Positions 25,064-33,744 are shown, counted from the stretch's first letter. The stretch is DNA of 64,000 nucleotides from Pseudobutyrivibrio sp. 49 (GCF_900100545.1 NZ_FNDP01000017.1:1-64000), one strand, 5' to 3'. The notes: a model not told the origin generated them from the letters alone. Translations and numbers: made by a program.

Positions 25064-25066
25064 ACT
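25021..25066 (-). terminator. Terminator of tRNA-Gly (minus), inside integrase 3' end
   Basis: A long stem (25,031-25,046 with 25,051-25,066, two mismatches), followed on the minus strand by TTCTTTTTTT. It ends the minus-strand tRNA-Gly transcript and lies wholly within the last codons of the convergent integrase gene. Confidence 0.75.
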
Positions 25067-25078
25067 CTCTACTAGTCG

Positions 25079-25151
25079 AGCGCGAGACGGGACTCGAACC
25101 CGCGACCCCCACCTTGGCAAGGTGGTGCTCCACCAACTGAGCCACTCGCGC
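25079..25151 (-). tRNA. tRNA-Gly (GCC)
   Basis: 73 nt. Seven-pair acceptor stem GCGCGAG/CTCGCGC, D-arm GCTC...GAGC, anticodon stem CCACC/GGTGG with loop TTGCCAA (anticodon GCC), T-loop TTCGAGT. CCA is not encoded. Identical to 27,237-27,309 in opposite orientation. Its promoter on the minus strand is TTGACT (25,204-25,209) and TAGAAT (25,181-25,186), 17 bp apart. IE-B is integrated at its 3' end and restores it. Confidence 0.97.
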
Positions 25152-25209
25152 ATAACCTGTCGTTCCTGACGACAATGGTTATTCTATAGGATAAAACGGT
25201 ATAAGTCAA
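25079..25209. repeat. Inverted repeat containing tRNA-Gly (left arm)
   Basis: Mirror image of 27,179-27,309: the 73-bp tRNA plus 40 bp of identical upstream sequence, then a diverged spacer and a conserved TTGACTTA. A duplicated tRNA with its promoter. Confidence 0.9.
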
Positions 25210-25266
25210 GGGATTTTCTAAAGTTGCAAAGCTTTAAAAAATCCCTTTGTTTTTCAGAATATTCTA

Positions 25267-25800
25267 TTAGTTTTTAGGACTGTCATATTCGATAGAAATA
25301 AGGCTGTCACCATCAAAAATGAAGACGAGCTTTACACCATCTTTTTCGAATTTTAATGAGGTAGCTGATTCTTCTGAAGGCTCACCATAAGCAGCAAGGA
25401 TATCATCCTTTGAGCTTGCCAAATCGATGCCCTCTTTTGTGGCAACATTGTCTGTTCTGAGTGATACATAAAGAATTAAATCGGTATCACCATCTGGATA
25501 TGTCTGAATCTGGAAATCATCATATGTGTAAAGATGACCATCTCCCTGTCCAGCACAACTAGGTGATGTAAATTCTTCCTTAGGCTCTCCAAGCTTTTCT
25601 AGAATAGGTGCAACATCAGCGTCTACTGGCATATCAATTCCATTGTAAGAAAACACATATCCTGCAGAGCCTGTAGCTTCTGCAGAAGCTGTTGTGCTGT
25701 TGCTTCCTTCAATAACCTTTGTGTCAGATGAACCACCACAAGCAACAAACGAAAGTGCCATTACTCCAATCATTCCAAGTGTTAAAAGCTTCTTTTTCAT
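25267..25800 (-). CDS. Lipoprotein, unknown function
   Basis: A 177-aa protein; ATG 25,800 is preferred, 9 bases after GGAGG. Lipobox LSFVACGG puts the acylated Cys at about residue 21. After a Ser/Thr/Ala linker come about 120 residues with two similar halves (PILEKLGEPKEEF and DILAAYGEPSEES), a repeat seen in Clostridial BLIP/SmpA-like lipoproteins. It is part of the native 2-kb island between the two tRNA genes and lies directly after the transglutaminase-like gene. Confidence 0.75.
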   Translation of the reverse strand: MKKKLLTLGMIGVMALSFVACGGSSDTKVIEGSNSTTASAEATGSAGYVFSYNGIDMPVDADVAPILEKLGEPKEEFTSPSCAGQGDGHLYTYDDFQIQTYPDGDTDLILYVSLRTDNVATKEGIDLASSKDDILAAYGEPSEESATSLKFEKDGVKLVFIFDGDSLISIEYDSPKN

Positions 25801-25820
25801 TGTCAATTTTCCTCCGAGTT

Positions 25821-27056
25821 TTATTGTATAATAGGGTACTTACTTGGATCATAATTATGTGTGTTTTTGTGCGCATTTGAATATGCCCACAAATCTGCAT
25901 CATGCCAATAGAATATCAAAGTACCATCCAGCTGTAAATTAGGATCATAGTGATACCAGCCCTCACCGATATCAATTAGCAACCAGTAATGCCCTCTTGT
26001 ATCACGAATCTTTTCGATTTCCATATTTTTGATTCCAAGACGATTCAGTAATACCTCAGCGGTCTTTTGTTTTACGGTGCAATCACCAACATGGTAATAC
26101 ATTCCTTTATATGCTGCAGAATATAAATCATCAATTCCTGCGGACTCTGAATAAGTAATATTATTAACTACCCAGTTGAATACCGCTTTAGCCTGAGCCT
26201 TCTGGTCCATCCCGTCCTTAATAATGTCTTCTAGGACAGCATCTGCTAAAGCATTAACATTTTCCTCAGTGGCCTCAGAAATCTTCGCTGAAACTATTTT
26301 TACTGTTGTTGATTTCTTAGTCTCATTTCCAGCAGCATCTCTTGCTATATATGTAATATTGTAAACTCCACGTTTATCAGCATTTACTTCACTGCTATCA
26401 ACCTCAAGTGTAGGATTGTCATCAATATCATCAATAACCTCTATATTCTTCTTGAAAGAAATAGCATCTCCTTGGGCAATTTGTAAGGGCTCAACTCCGT
26501 TTATTACAGGCGGAGTAGTGTCTGCAATAACTTTACAAGGAACAGTACAAACGGTCTGATTGCCTGCTTCATCAGTTACAACAATAGCAATGTCGAATTC
26601 ACCATCTTTAGTGAAATCATATTTCTCTGCAAAATCAATGGTGCAATTAGTTACATCGTTAACACTTTCCACCAAATCAGCAGCAGAAGGCGCCTGTGCA
26701 TTTACATACATTTCAACAGTATCTTCAGAAAGAGTAACCTCAGGAGCAACTGTATCCTGTACATGAAGAGTAGTTGTGTTTGTCACATTTCCAAAGACTG
26801 GCATCTTCCATGCGATTTTTAATTCATAATCACCAGGAACTCTAGGATCAAATTGGGAATCATCCGTAAAGTGAGCACTTGGTTCACTACGCTTCAGGAA
26901 CTCAGTTACATCACATTCTGACGTGCCAGCCTCCACATAAACTTCGGAGTAAACAAGATCCGACTTCATATTATAGAAGACAATCAATCCAACTCCTGCA
27001 CCAATGATGGTGATGAGCAGAATTATTACTAATATAATTAAGCTTTTTTTCTTCAT
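25821..27056 (-). CDS. Membrane-anchored Ig-like/transglutaminase-like protein
   Basis: A 411-aa protein. A single N-terminal membrane helix (6-29) anchors an extracellular chain with two or three Ig-like/DUF5011 repeats (about 45-100, 101-175 and 180-255: DTVAPEV, DTTPPVI, DAAGNET turns). A transglutaminase-core domain follows (about 270-395) with Cys in YHVGDCTVKQ, His in TRGHYWLL and Asp in YHYDPN. It may be a cysteine protease or a cell-wall binding protein. It is co-transcribed with the lipoprotein downstream. Confidence 0.8.
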   Translation of the reverse strand: MKKKSLIILVIILLITIIGAGVGLIVFYNMKSDLVYSEVYVEAGTSECDVTEFLKRSEPSAHFTDDSQFDPRVPGDYELKIAWKMPVFGNVTNTTTLHVQDTVAPEVTLSEDTVEMYVNAQAPSAADLVESVNDVTNCTIDFAEKYDFTKDGEFDIAIVVTDEAGNQTVCTVPCKVIADTTPPVINGVEPLQIAQGDAISFKKNIEVIDDIDDNPTLEVDSSEVNADKRGVYNITYIARDAAGNETKKSTTVKIVSAKISEATEENVNALADAVLEDIIKDGMDQKAQAKAVFNWVVNNITYSESAGIDDLYSAAYKGMYYHVGDCTVKQKTAEVLLNRLGIKNMEIEKIRDTRGHYWLLIDIGEGWYHYDPNLQLDGTLIFYWHDADLWAYSNAHKNTHNYDPSKYPIIQ

Positions 27057-27178
27057 TTAGTAATTCCTTTTTCTATATTTAATTATGATAATGCAACCTA
27101 AATTCGACCAAAAAACAAGCGGTATTATCATTATCCTAACAAATATTAACATATATCAAAAAAAATATAAATTTCTTC

Positions 27179-27207
27179 TTGACTTATGCTTAATCTTCCT
27201 ATAGAAT
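27179..27207 (+). promoter_or_regulatory. Promoter of tRNA-Gly (plus)
   Basis: TTGACT (27,179-27,184) and TAGAAT (27,202-27,207), 17 bp apart, 29 bp before the tRNA. The same boxes precede the minus-strand copy. Confidence 0.85.
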
Positions 27208-27236
27208 AACCATTGTCGTCAGGAACGACAGGTTAT

Positions 27237-27309
27237 GCGCGAGTGGCTCAGTTGGTGGAGCACCACCTTGCCAAGGTGGGGGTCGCGGGTTCGAGTCCCG
27301 TCTCGCGCT
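27237..27309 (+). tRNA. tRNA-Gly (GCC)
   Basis: 73 nt, identical to the minus-strand gene at 25,079-25,151. Anticodon GCC in loop TTGCCAA; no encoded CCA. IE-C is integrated at its 3' end (core copy 27,290-27,308; other copy 37,105-37,123). Confidence 0.97.
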
Positions 27310-27321
27310 CGACTGAAAAGG

Positions 27322-27359
27322 CTCACAAATGTTGATTTTATCGCATTTGTGAGTTTTTT
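27322..27359 (+). terminator. Terminator of tRNA-Gly (plus)
   Basis: A 10-bp perfect stem (27,322-27,331 with 27,344-27,353), then T6, starting 12 bp after the tRNA. It is carried by IE-C. Confidence 0.85.
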
Positions 27360-27373
27360 ATTTTGCAAAAACA

Positions 27374-27403
27374 GGGGTACAATAAGGGTACATTCGTTGT
27401 TCT
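27374..27403 (+). repeat. IE-C arm-type repeat, integrase end
   Basis: Two GGGTAC motifs with 11-bp spacing, followed by ATTCGTTGTT. The whole block recurs at 32,439-32,466 and 37,909-37,936, and the core 17-mer at 366-382 (minus). Confidence 0.65.
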
Positions 27404-27438
27404 GGGCTTATAGCCCTTATTTTTTTTCTCATTTTTGC

Positions 27439-28641
27439 TTACCCAAACATCTCATTCCAACTATTAGTATCGATATCACCAAGGCGTGATACTCTCTTAT
27501 AGTGGTCTGTAGTTGCTGGATCAGCATGTCCCGCCATACGCTGAATGTCAGCTTGTTGCATTCCATTAGCATACATGTTAGTTACCGACCAGAATCTTAT
27601 CTTGTGGCTAGACATGTAAGGCACATCGGCTCGTTCACATATCCTCATCAAATGATGATTGATAGTGTTTGATACAAGTGGTGCTGCCTTGTAAAGAAAT
27701 ACATACTCTCCAAAAGGATTAGCTCGTCTCTGAGCCTTAAGTATCGATATAGCCTTATCAGATAGTGGCTGCATTCGATTACCTTCTTTGAGACCCGATT
27801 TTGTGTGGTCTACACACACGAAGATTTCATGACCTTCTTCATCTTTTCGTCTCACTATTTCCCTATGGATATACATAGTTCTTTTTTCGAAATCCACATC
27901 TTCCCATTTCAATGCTCTAATCTCACCAATACGAGTACATGAGCAAAACATCAGGATAATAGCTCTTGCAAACACATCATCCTCAAGCTCAGCTTGTGCA
28001 ATAATTTTCTCACGTTCCTCATTGGAGTAAACCTTTAGTTCATTGTTCACATCCTTGCAGTGTATATCTCTGGTATTTACAGAACGAGCTGCATTAGTGG
28101 AGATATAATCATTATCCACCGCATAGTCGAAAACATGATTCAAAATGGTTTTGGCATTGTTGAGTGTTTTTCTTGAGATTGCTCCGTTTGCACAGATAGT
28201 CTTGTAATGGTTCTTGATAGTAGAAACCTTCACATCACCAATGTTCATTGAAGCAAGGGCTGTTCCTTCATAAAATCTAATCCAGTCACTCTTATAGCGT
28301 TCATAAGTGAGAATAGACCTATGACCAAGTACAGTATCAATCTTGTATGCTTCAATCCATTGTTCAAAGACCTCTGCAATGGTTCGAATCTTAGTGCCGA
28401 AATAATACTCATAAAGAGCTTCTAAAAGCTCAAAGCGAGTCTTCTTGGCAATCTGTGGATTCTTAGTTTTCCAACGTCCATCAGACAATTGGCAAATCTT
28501 GTTGTGGTGCACATCTTTTAGTGCATCTTCGTATTTGCGTTCTAGCTTGCATTTCATATCGTCAATAAATGCAGGACTGTCGCCATTCATTGTATAGCTG
28601 TTTATCACAGTACGCAATGATTGAATTTCGGCATCAAACAT
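27439..28641 (-). CDS. int: Tyrosine integrase of IE-C
   Basis: A 400-aa protein from ATG 28,641. AAAGGAGG lies 16 bases upstream, rather far, so the true start is uncertain. It has arm-binding, core-binding (about 90-190) and catalytic domains with R in CTRIGEIRALKWED, SSHKIRFWS, MAGHA and Y in TDHYKRVS. It belongs to a different subfamily from the IE-A and IE-B integrases although it uses the same tRNA target, and it recognises different arm repeats. The gene ends 130 bp from the tRNA. Confidence 0.93.
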   Translation of the reverse strand: MFDAEIQSLRTVINSYTMNGDSPAFIDDMKCKLERKYEDALKDVHHNKICQLSDGRWKTKNPQIAKKTRFELLEALYEYYFGTKIRTIAEVFEQWIEAYKIDTVLGHRSILTYERYKSDWIRFYEGTALASMNIGDVKVSTIKNHYKTICANGAISRKTLNNAKTILNHVFDYAVDNDYISTNAARSVNTRDIHCKDVNNELKVYSNEEREKIIAQAELEDDVFARAIILMFCSCTRIGEIRALKWEDVDFEKRTMYIHREIVRRKDEEGHEIFVCVDHTKSGLKEGNRMQPLSDKAISILKAQRRANPFGEYVFLYKAAPLVSNTINHHLMRICERADVPYMSSHKIRFWSVTNMYANGMQQADIQRMAGHADPATTDHYKRVSRLGDIDTNSWNEMFG

Positions 28642-28690
28642 AAGATTCTTCTTGCAACCTCCTTTCTTCTTTATTTTTTGCAACTAAAAA

Positions 28691-28808
28691 AGCAGCCTCA
28701 TCAAAGGAAACTGCTCATGTGGAACAAAGAAACAATCAAAAACGAAAAGTTATTTTATTAAATTATTATTTTTAATCTTTGAGAATTTTTGCTGTTTATT
28801 TGTTCCAC
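28691..28808 (-). promoter_or_regulatory. Long-range stem plus terminator leader of the IE-C integrase
   Basis: A 15-position stem (28,794-28,808 with 28,719-28,733, one mismatch) encloses 60 AT-rich bases. A terminator hairpin follows (AGCAG.../...CTGCT, 28,691-28,715) with a T-run, then the integrase gene. It starts 17 bp after the VapE stop. It is the counterpart of 23,477-23,613 in IE-B, with base-pair swaps that keep the stem. Confidence 0.7.
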
Positions 28809-28824
28809 CTTGATTTGTATTCTA

Positions 28825-30201
28825 TTAAATAAAAGGCAAATCATCAGTATCTTCGACAGGTGAAAACTCTGGTTCCTTAATTCTTACCCAAGCACGTTGC
28901 TTTCCATAACCTTTAAATCTATGGGAACCAATTCTTCTATATTCATCCTTAAATGAATTAGTTATGATTTCACCTATCACAGTGCCATTCCACTTTTTAT
29001 AGTCCTCAATTCGATATCCTAATGCTTCAACAAATAACATCTCAGCGCATATATACTCAGGCCATTTATCTTCAATGTAGTTCACAATGGCACTTTCCAT
29101 TGGATCATCTGGCAAGTATTGTTCTTGCTCAGCATAGAGGATTTCTTGCATCTCCTTTGACAAGGTAAGTGAAAATCCGCCTTTACGATATATTTCCATT
29201 GTCTCTGCCCAAAGTTGGTTGAAATATGCTCTAGATTCTTTTTCATTATCTAATATATGAACTTCAGCTTTTTCTGCGTTCACCTTGATGGGAAGAAATC
29301 GTCTATTTCCAGATTTATCATCCGGAAGAAATTCAATCCTATTTGAGGTGCCAGCAAAAACACATTGCCTTTTGTGATCACCTGAATATTTATCATAGGG
29401 AATACGATAGTTGTCATACTGCCTACTTATAAAGGACTTTGTTTCCTCTACAAACTTTGTTTTAAGTAGTGCAACCATTTCAGGTATTTCTATTATCCAG
29501 TGACCATTTAGATGTTCATAGATATCTTTATCACTTAGTTTTTTCAAATCATCTGTAAACCAAGAATCATCCATAGCAAGAAATCTAAGGAAAGTAGATT
29601 TGCCTGCGCCTTGTCCACCAACAAGACAAAGCATGTATTCAAATTTACAGCCTGGATTAAAGACTCTTGAAATAGCACCAAGCATAAACAACTTTAGTGA
29701 TTCTATAGCAAGTGGAGTTGGTTCAACACCAAGATATTTTGTTAGTACCTTGGAAAGTCTTTCCTGCCCATCCCACTTGAGAGAGTTCAACCAATCCCTT
29801 ATTGGATGATATGAATTTTCAGCAGCTACGACTTTAACAGCCCTTTCAATATACTTGTCATTTTTCAGGCCGTAGTTTATTTCAAGGTGGGTGATAATGT
29901 TATCAAGGTCATTATCTGAAAAAGCTTTTGAAAAACGTTTCCAAGGCATTTTCTTTACAATGTCTCTGCCACTTGTAAACTCGTTAAATCGAATAGCACC
30001 TTTTAGAAGCTCATCTTCTCGTAAAACCAATTGGCAGTTTTCATTGCTTTGAACCACATTACCTTTTGAATCACGGCTTAAACGTTCTAAAAGCGGTGTC
30101 TCATCATCAAGATAATTATCCAATTCTCCCGCATCTTTTAATTCTTTTAATAGAGCTTTAGTCTCTGGTGTTATTGAGTTCATTGACTCTGTTTTTAACA
30201 C
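28825..30201 (-). CDS. VapE-family P-loop replication protein
   Basis: A 458-aa protein; GTG 30,201 is chosen, 9 bases after AAGGAGG and aligned with the IE-B homologue's start. Walker A GGQGAGKST is within a long block almost identical to IE-B (NPGCKFEYMLCLVGGQGAGK). It presumably replicates the excised element together with the primase encoded just upstream (44-bp overlap). The two elements share this replication module although their integrases and relaxases differ. Confidence 0.85.
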   Translation of the reverse strand: MLKTESMNSITPETKALLKELKDAGELDNYLDDETPLLERLSRDSKGNVVQSNENCQLVLREDELLKGAIRFNEFTSGRDIVKKMPWKRFSKAFSDNDLDNIITHLEINYGLKNDKYIERAVKVVAAENSYHPIRDWLNSLKWDGQERLSKVLTKYLGVEPTPLAIESLKLFMLGAISRVFNPGCKFEYMLCLVGGQGAGKSTFLRFLAMDDSWFTDDLKKLSDKDIYEHLNGHWIIEIPEMVALLKTKFVEETKSFISRQYDNYRIPYDKYSGDHKRQCVFAGTSNRIEFLPDDKSGNRRFLPIKVNAEKAEVHILDNEKESRAYFNQLWAETMEIYRKGGFSLTLSKEMQEILYAEQEQYLPDDPMESAIVNYIEDKWPEYICAEMLFVEALGYRIEDYKKWNGTVIGEIITNSFKDEYRRIGSHRFKGYGKQRAWVRIKEPEFSPVEDTDDLPFI

Positions 30202-30769
30202 GAGCAATCACCTCCTTGTAAGTATTCATAAAATCTAGTTGTTCATTTAATGTCGTATTTTCCAATTCCTCAATCATCACATCAATCATGTCTAGATTGT
30301 GCAAAGCCTCTTCAAATAGAGGATTACAGTTTTCTAATTCTTCTGGTGTATGAGGAGCATAGTCTCGTTTTGCACAGTGAAGAATGTAGTAATACTCATG
30401 CAAATAATTAAGAGCATCTCGCTTATAAAGCTGAAATGCTCTTAGTTCCTCTTGCTCTGTATTTGGTTTTTTAGCTTTATCATCGGGCTTATAGGGGGCT
30501 TTTATATCAATAGGAAGATTAAAGTCTGCTATAAGCTTTTTGGTGGCATCAAGTGGTGATAGTCCAAACATCTGTTGAACAAAATTGATAACATCACCAT
30601 CAGCTCCACATCCAAAACAGTGAAATCGATTATCTACTTTCATGCTTGGATGCCTATCATTATGAAATGGACATTGGCACATTCCATTCCTAGAAACTTT
30701 TATCCCATAAAAAGAAGCTGCATCTCTTGTAGACACAGCTTCCTTTACACCTTTAAATATATTTGTCAT
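30158..30769 (-). CDS. CHC2 zinc-finger primase-like protein
   Basis: A 203-aa protein. Its ATG (30,767-30,769) overlaps the relaxase stop TGA in an ATGA, so translation is coupled. Zinc finger at about residues 28-60 (CQCPFHNDRHPSMK...FHCFGCGADGD). It aligns with the IE-B primase over its length. No TOPRIM domain. Confidence 0.8.
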   Translation of the reverse strand: MTNIFKGVKEAVSTRDAASFYGIKVSRNGMCQCPFHNDRHPSMKVDNRFHCFGCGADGDVINFVQQMFGLSPLDATKKLIADFNLPIDIKAPYKPDDKAKKPNTEQEELRAFQLYKRDALNYLHEYYYILHCAKRDYAPHTPEELENCNPLFEEALHNLDMIDVMIEELENTTLNEQLDFMNTYKEVIARVKNRVNELNNTRD

Positions 30770-32049
30770 CGTTCCACCTCGCATTCTTTATGCTTCTTTG
30801 TTTTGGTGAGATTTCTTTGTTCAACCAGAAGATGATTCTTTTTGAGAATTTCCATTGTACTAGGACGAGCCTTTTCTTTGATTTGATTAATAAGTTTTGA
30901 TTTCTTTTCAGGATTCATTAAAGCATCTTTAATTCTTGTAATTACCTTAGAACCAATTTGCTGGATATAATCACCTAAAGAATCAAAATGTTTAACCAAT
31001 GTTTTCTTAACGAGCTTTGGTTCTTTACATTGATTCGATTCAATCCAGTTTTTGTACTTACTAATCATAGCCATATCTTCATTTCTGGCTTTATCAGCAA
31101 TTTCTTCTACAAGCACATCGCAAGCTTTATCGTATACAGAACATGTAACTTCGTGAAGAAGTCCTTCAACATCTTCAATCTTAAGTTCTAGCTTTTCATT
31201 CATCGCTAGAAGCCTTTCGTTTTCTGCTTTCGCATTTTCATATAGAAGATTTAGCTTCTGAAATTTCGACTGCAGCTCTTCATAATTGGCATTTAGCTTT
31301 TTGATAATATATTCCTTTTTCTCCAGATATTGCACACCACCATAGATAGGTTCAACTTCAATTTCAATTCCATGTTTGTGACAAATCTCTATAAAGAGTT
31401 TTCTGCACTCAGCATCATATGACATCTTTCGATTATTAAACTTTCCAGACTTTTTTGATGGATCAGGAAGTTCAAATCCCATTTCTTTTAATGCTTGTTC
31501 TTGCTTAGGTTGACGTTCTCCATATTGATTGATTACATCAAAAACATGACGCTCATGAATGTGTGGAGTTCCTTCATCAAGATGCAGCGCCCAGTTCAAA
31601 ATGTGAACATGCTCACCATATCGTTCTTGAATTGTTGAGAAAAACTCAGCTGTAATTTTCAGCAGTTCTCCAAATTCAACAGTGCCATCAATATTTCCAA
31701 TTTGATAAACTGTTTCTTCTGGACAAGTCAGTTTATTATTTCTGATATCATCCATTGTTCTGCATCTTTCTTTATGTCTACTTTCTAAGTGACGAGCATT
31801 TTGTCCTTCTAAATAATCTTTGTAAACCAAGTCGTAGAAGTTTTCTTCTACCTCAGTGAATGAATGCCAGTTATCACCTCTGTCCTTATGTTGAGTTGCA
31901 ACTCTATCCACGCAATTCCAATAAACGTTGTAAGGAGTCATTGTTGGATCAATGTTATCTGCTTTATCTAAATCAAATTCTCTATCATTATGCTTTGGAT
32001 TGTAGACTCCATTTTTTCCAAATCGACCATTGTGACGTGAAGCTCTCAT
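30766..32049 (-). CDS. MobV-family relaxase
   Basis: A 427-aa protein starting behind AAGGAGG. N-terminal HNDREFDLDKADNIDPTMTPYN resembles the MobV motif with a catalytic-type Asn/His. LHLDEGTPHIHERHVF at about residues 153-168 is the HxDExTPHxH metal-binding motif. A coiled coil (about 245-300) and a Lys-rich tail follow. It nicks IE-C at its oriT, probably in the hairpin region upstream (32,100-32,410). First gene of the operon relaxase-primase-vapE-(leader)-integrase. Confidence 0.8.
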   Translation of the reverse strand: MRASRHNGRFGKNGVYNPKHNDREFDLDKADNIDPTMTPYNVYWNCVDRVATQHKDRGDNWHSFTEVEENFYDLVYKDYLEGQNARHLESRHKERCRTMDDIRNNKLTCPEETVYQIGNIDGTVEFGELLKITAEFFSTIQERYGEHVHILNWALHLDEGTPHIHERHVFDVINQYGERQPKQEQALKEMGFELPDPSKKSGKFNNRKMSYDAECRKLFIEICHKHGIEIEVEPIYGGVQYLEKKEYIIKKLNANYEELQSKFQKLNLLYENAKAENERLLAMNEKLELKIEDVEGLLHEVTCSVYDKACDVLVEEIADKARNEDMAMISKYKNWIESNQCKEPKLVKKTLVKHFDSLGDYIQQIGSKVITRIKDALMNPEKKSKLINQIKEKARPSTMEILKKNHLLVEQRNLTKTKKHKECEVER

Positions 32050-32127
32050 AAAATGTTTTTTCTCCTCCTTGTTAAGATTTTTTCAAGCGAGGGAGTAACC
32101 GTCCTCAAAGCCGTAAGTGGCGATTGT

Positions 32128-32410
32128 GACAAGTAATACCCAGTATAGTATGTCGCACACAACATACTACTGGGTGGGGATTCTCCCTCAACCCTACAAA
32201 GGAGCGCTGCTCCCTTGACCTACGTTTATGAAAATGCGTGCACTCATTTTCATAAATGCAAAGGCTTGCAGCCTCTGCACACTGCACCAGAGCAAAGAGA
32301 TAATGATTATTATTGAAATGAATAATCATCATTTCTTTGTTCTGGATTTATTGAAAAATCAATTCTGTTTTTCAATAAAAGAAAGGCAGCTATAAAACTT
32401 GCTGCCTTTC
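32128..32410 (-). other. Hairpin-rich region upstream of the relaxase: candidate oriT/origin
   Basis: A run of inverted repeats: 32,130-32,176 (CCCAGTA...TACTGGG, inner GTATG stem); 32,226-32,258 (12-bp stem); 32,261-32,281; about 32,301-32,331 (long AT-rich stem); 32,349-32,380 (11-bp stem); and a terminator-like stem 32,383-32,410. The position before a MobV gene parallels the array at 4,153-4,544 in IE-A, although the sequences differ. oriT is probably the first repeat. Confidence 0.5.
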
Positions 32411-32438
32411 AACACCCTCATGCCGCTCATTTATTAAA

Positions 32439-32466
32439 GGGGTACAATTGGGGTACATTCGTTGTT
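32439..32466 (+). repeat. Internal IE-C arm-type block
   Basis: Identical but for two or three bases to 27,374-27,403 and 37,909-37,936: two GGGGTACA motifs 11 bp apart, then TTCGTTGTT. No tRNA-derived core lies near it. Sequence similarity stops at the end of the block in all three copies, as at a recombination boundary. Confidence 0.6.
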
Positions 32467-32470
32467 CGTG

Positions 32471-32608
32471 TCATCTCTCCAAATGTTTTCCTGGCAGGTA
32501 ACCTCTGGGTTCTTTAGCCTCGTGGACTTTTTTGGACTGTGCCGTTTTTCTATCCTTGGCTCGCTCCGTTTTCACATCATCGCTTAGCTTCTCTGAAATA
32601 GTATTCAT
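32471..32608 (-). CDS. Small basic ORF or relic C-terminus
   Basis: A 45-codon frame, highly charged (KTERAKDRKTAQSKKVHEAK), ending GYLPGKHLER, with a stop next to the arm-type block at 32,439. No convincing ribosome site. It may be the end of a lost relaxase or other backbone gene rather than a gene. The remaining sequence to 32,793 holds only AT-rich promoter-like sequence (TATACT at about 32,758). Confidence 0.3.
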   Translation of the reverse strand: MNTISEKLSDDVKTERAKDRKTAQSKKVHEAKEPRGYLPGKHLER

Positions 32609-32793
32609 TTGGAATGCTCATTCAGTTTTTATGATGTGAGTATGACACTTAAAAAAGGGCTTTCCCGTATATCCAGAATGTAGGATTAATTTTAAAATCG
32701 AAAATATTCCATGATTCCGGACAGACCGCATTCTTTCTAAAGAAATTCAAAACTGCTATACTTTTTTATATATACGAAGGGGGGATTTGCTAT

Positions 32794-33615
32794 ATGAAAA
32801 CAAAGGTGACATTGCAAGAAAGACTTAAAGATTTAAGAGTGGAAAGAAACTTAAATCAAGAAGATGTTGCTGATGCAATTGGAATTTCAAAATCTGCATT
32901 ATCAACATATGAGAGTGATGAAACTATGGGTATTCCACATTTTAACCTAGTTAAATTGGCAGAATTCTATGGGGTGTCATTGGATTATCTTTTTGATAAA
33001 TCCCCAATAAGAGAAGATTCGAATATAGAAATATCAGCACTAGGTCTAGATCAAGAGACTTTAGATATTATTAAATCTCAAAAATTTAATAATAGACTTT
33101 TATGCGAACTTATAAAGCACCCTGAGTTTAAGAATCTGCTTGCTGATATAGAAATTTATGTTGATGGCGTAGCTGGATTATTCTTTCAATCTGTATCTAT
33201 GTGTATGAATGGCTATAGAGAAGATATTTTACATGATATGCCTAAAGAGAAAGACGATGTTATTAATAGAGTTTTTGAAGTAAGCAAATATGAAGAAGAT
33301 ACATATTTCTCAAATAGAATTCAATCAACATTAAAACCAATTTTAGATGATTTGCGAGAAGTACATAAAAAAGATGCAGAAACTGCCTCAGACACTTCTT
33401 TCAAAGATTTCTTCCTTCAAAGATTGGATGCGGTTAATTGTTATGATGAAGATTTATCGAAGAGCTTTATTGCACTAACATGCAAGGTTCATAATATTCC
33501 GCAATCCGCATTGTCTCAAGAACAAAAAGAAGCATTGAGAAGTATTATGCTAAAATCTAGAAATTATCAGGCAGCTGTTAAAAACCGAAAGAATGCAAAA
33601 AAGAAAAAGAAATAG
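32794..33615 (+). CDS. XRE-family regulator of IE-C
   Basis: A 273-aa protein behind GGGGGGA. HTH_3 domain residues 7-65 (LKDLRVERNLNQEDVADAIGISKSALSTYE). The remainder is helical, ending in a Lys-rich tail (KNRKNAKKKKK). It has the same layout as the IE-B regulator, and probably represses the mobilization operon, which is divergent from it across the hairpin region. Confidence 0.8.
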   Translation: MKTKVTLQERLKDLRVERNLNQEDVADAIGISKSALSTYESDETMGIPHFNLVKLAEFYGVSLDYLFDKSPIREDSNIEISALGLDQETLDIIKSQKFNNRLLCELIKHPEFKNLLADIEIYVDGVAGLFFQSVSMCMNGYREDILHDMPKEKDDVINRVFEVSKYEEDTYFSNRIQSTLKPILDDLREVHKKDAETASDTSFKDFFLQRLDAVNCYDEDLSKSFIALTCKVHNIPQSALSQEQKEALRSIMLKSRNYQAAVKNRKNAKKKKK

Positions 33616-33744
33616 CAAGATATTTATTCTTTTCGTAAGTTTAAATTTCCAAAAGTTGCACCTCATATTTGTTAAATATATCCATTAATTATTAATCAAA
33701 TAATCTCGATATCTAAGTGTAAGAATTTTTATAAGGCTAAGGAT

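Larger units (their letters stand above)
9775..25098. mobile_element. IE-B: integrative mobilizable element with agr cassette
   Basis: About 15.3 kb between tRNA-Gly 3'-end copies, with an integrase next to the intact tRNA. Paired GGAACACCT...GGTCACC arm sites lie inside both ends (9,855-9,876 and 24,981-25,002). The backbone is sigma factor, XRE regulator, oriT, DUF3847, MobA/MobL relaxase, CHC2 primase, VapE and integrase. Cargo: the 405-aa protein, two secreted proteins, agrD/agrC/agrA/agrB and two more proteins. It has no conjugation channel of its own. The cargo block 9.9-15.3 kb is bounded by an imperfect direct repeat, suggesting modular acquisition. Confidence 0.85.
27179..27309. repeat. 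Inverted repeat containing tRNA-Gly (right arm)
   Basis: Mirror of 25,079-25,209. The two arms flank a 2-kb native island and each hosts an element at its outer edge, so recombination between them could invert the island. Confidence 0.9.

Noticed and set aside
24897-25175. Protein frames across the tRNA-Gly genes (also 27,235-27,489)
   Set aside because: The similar peptides on both sides are simply translations of the identical tRNA sequence.
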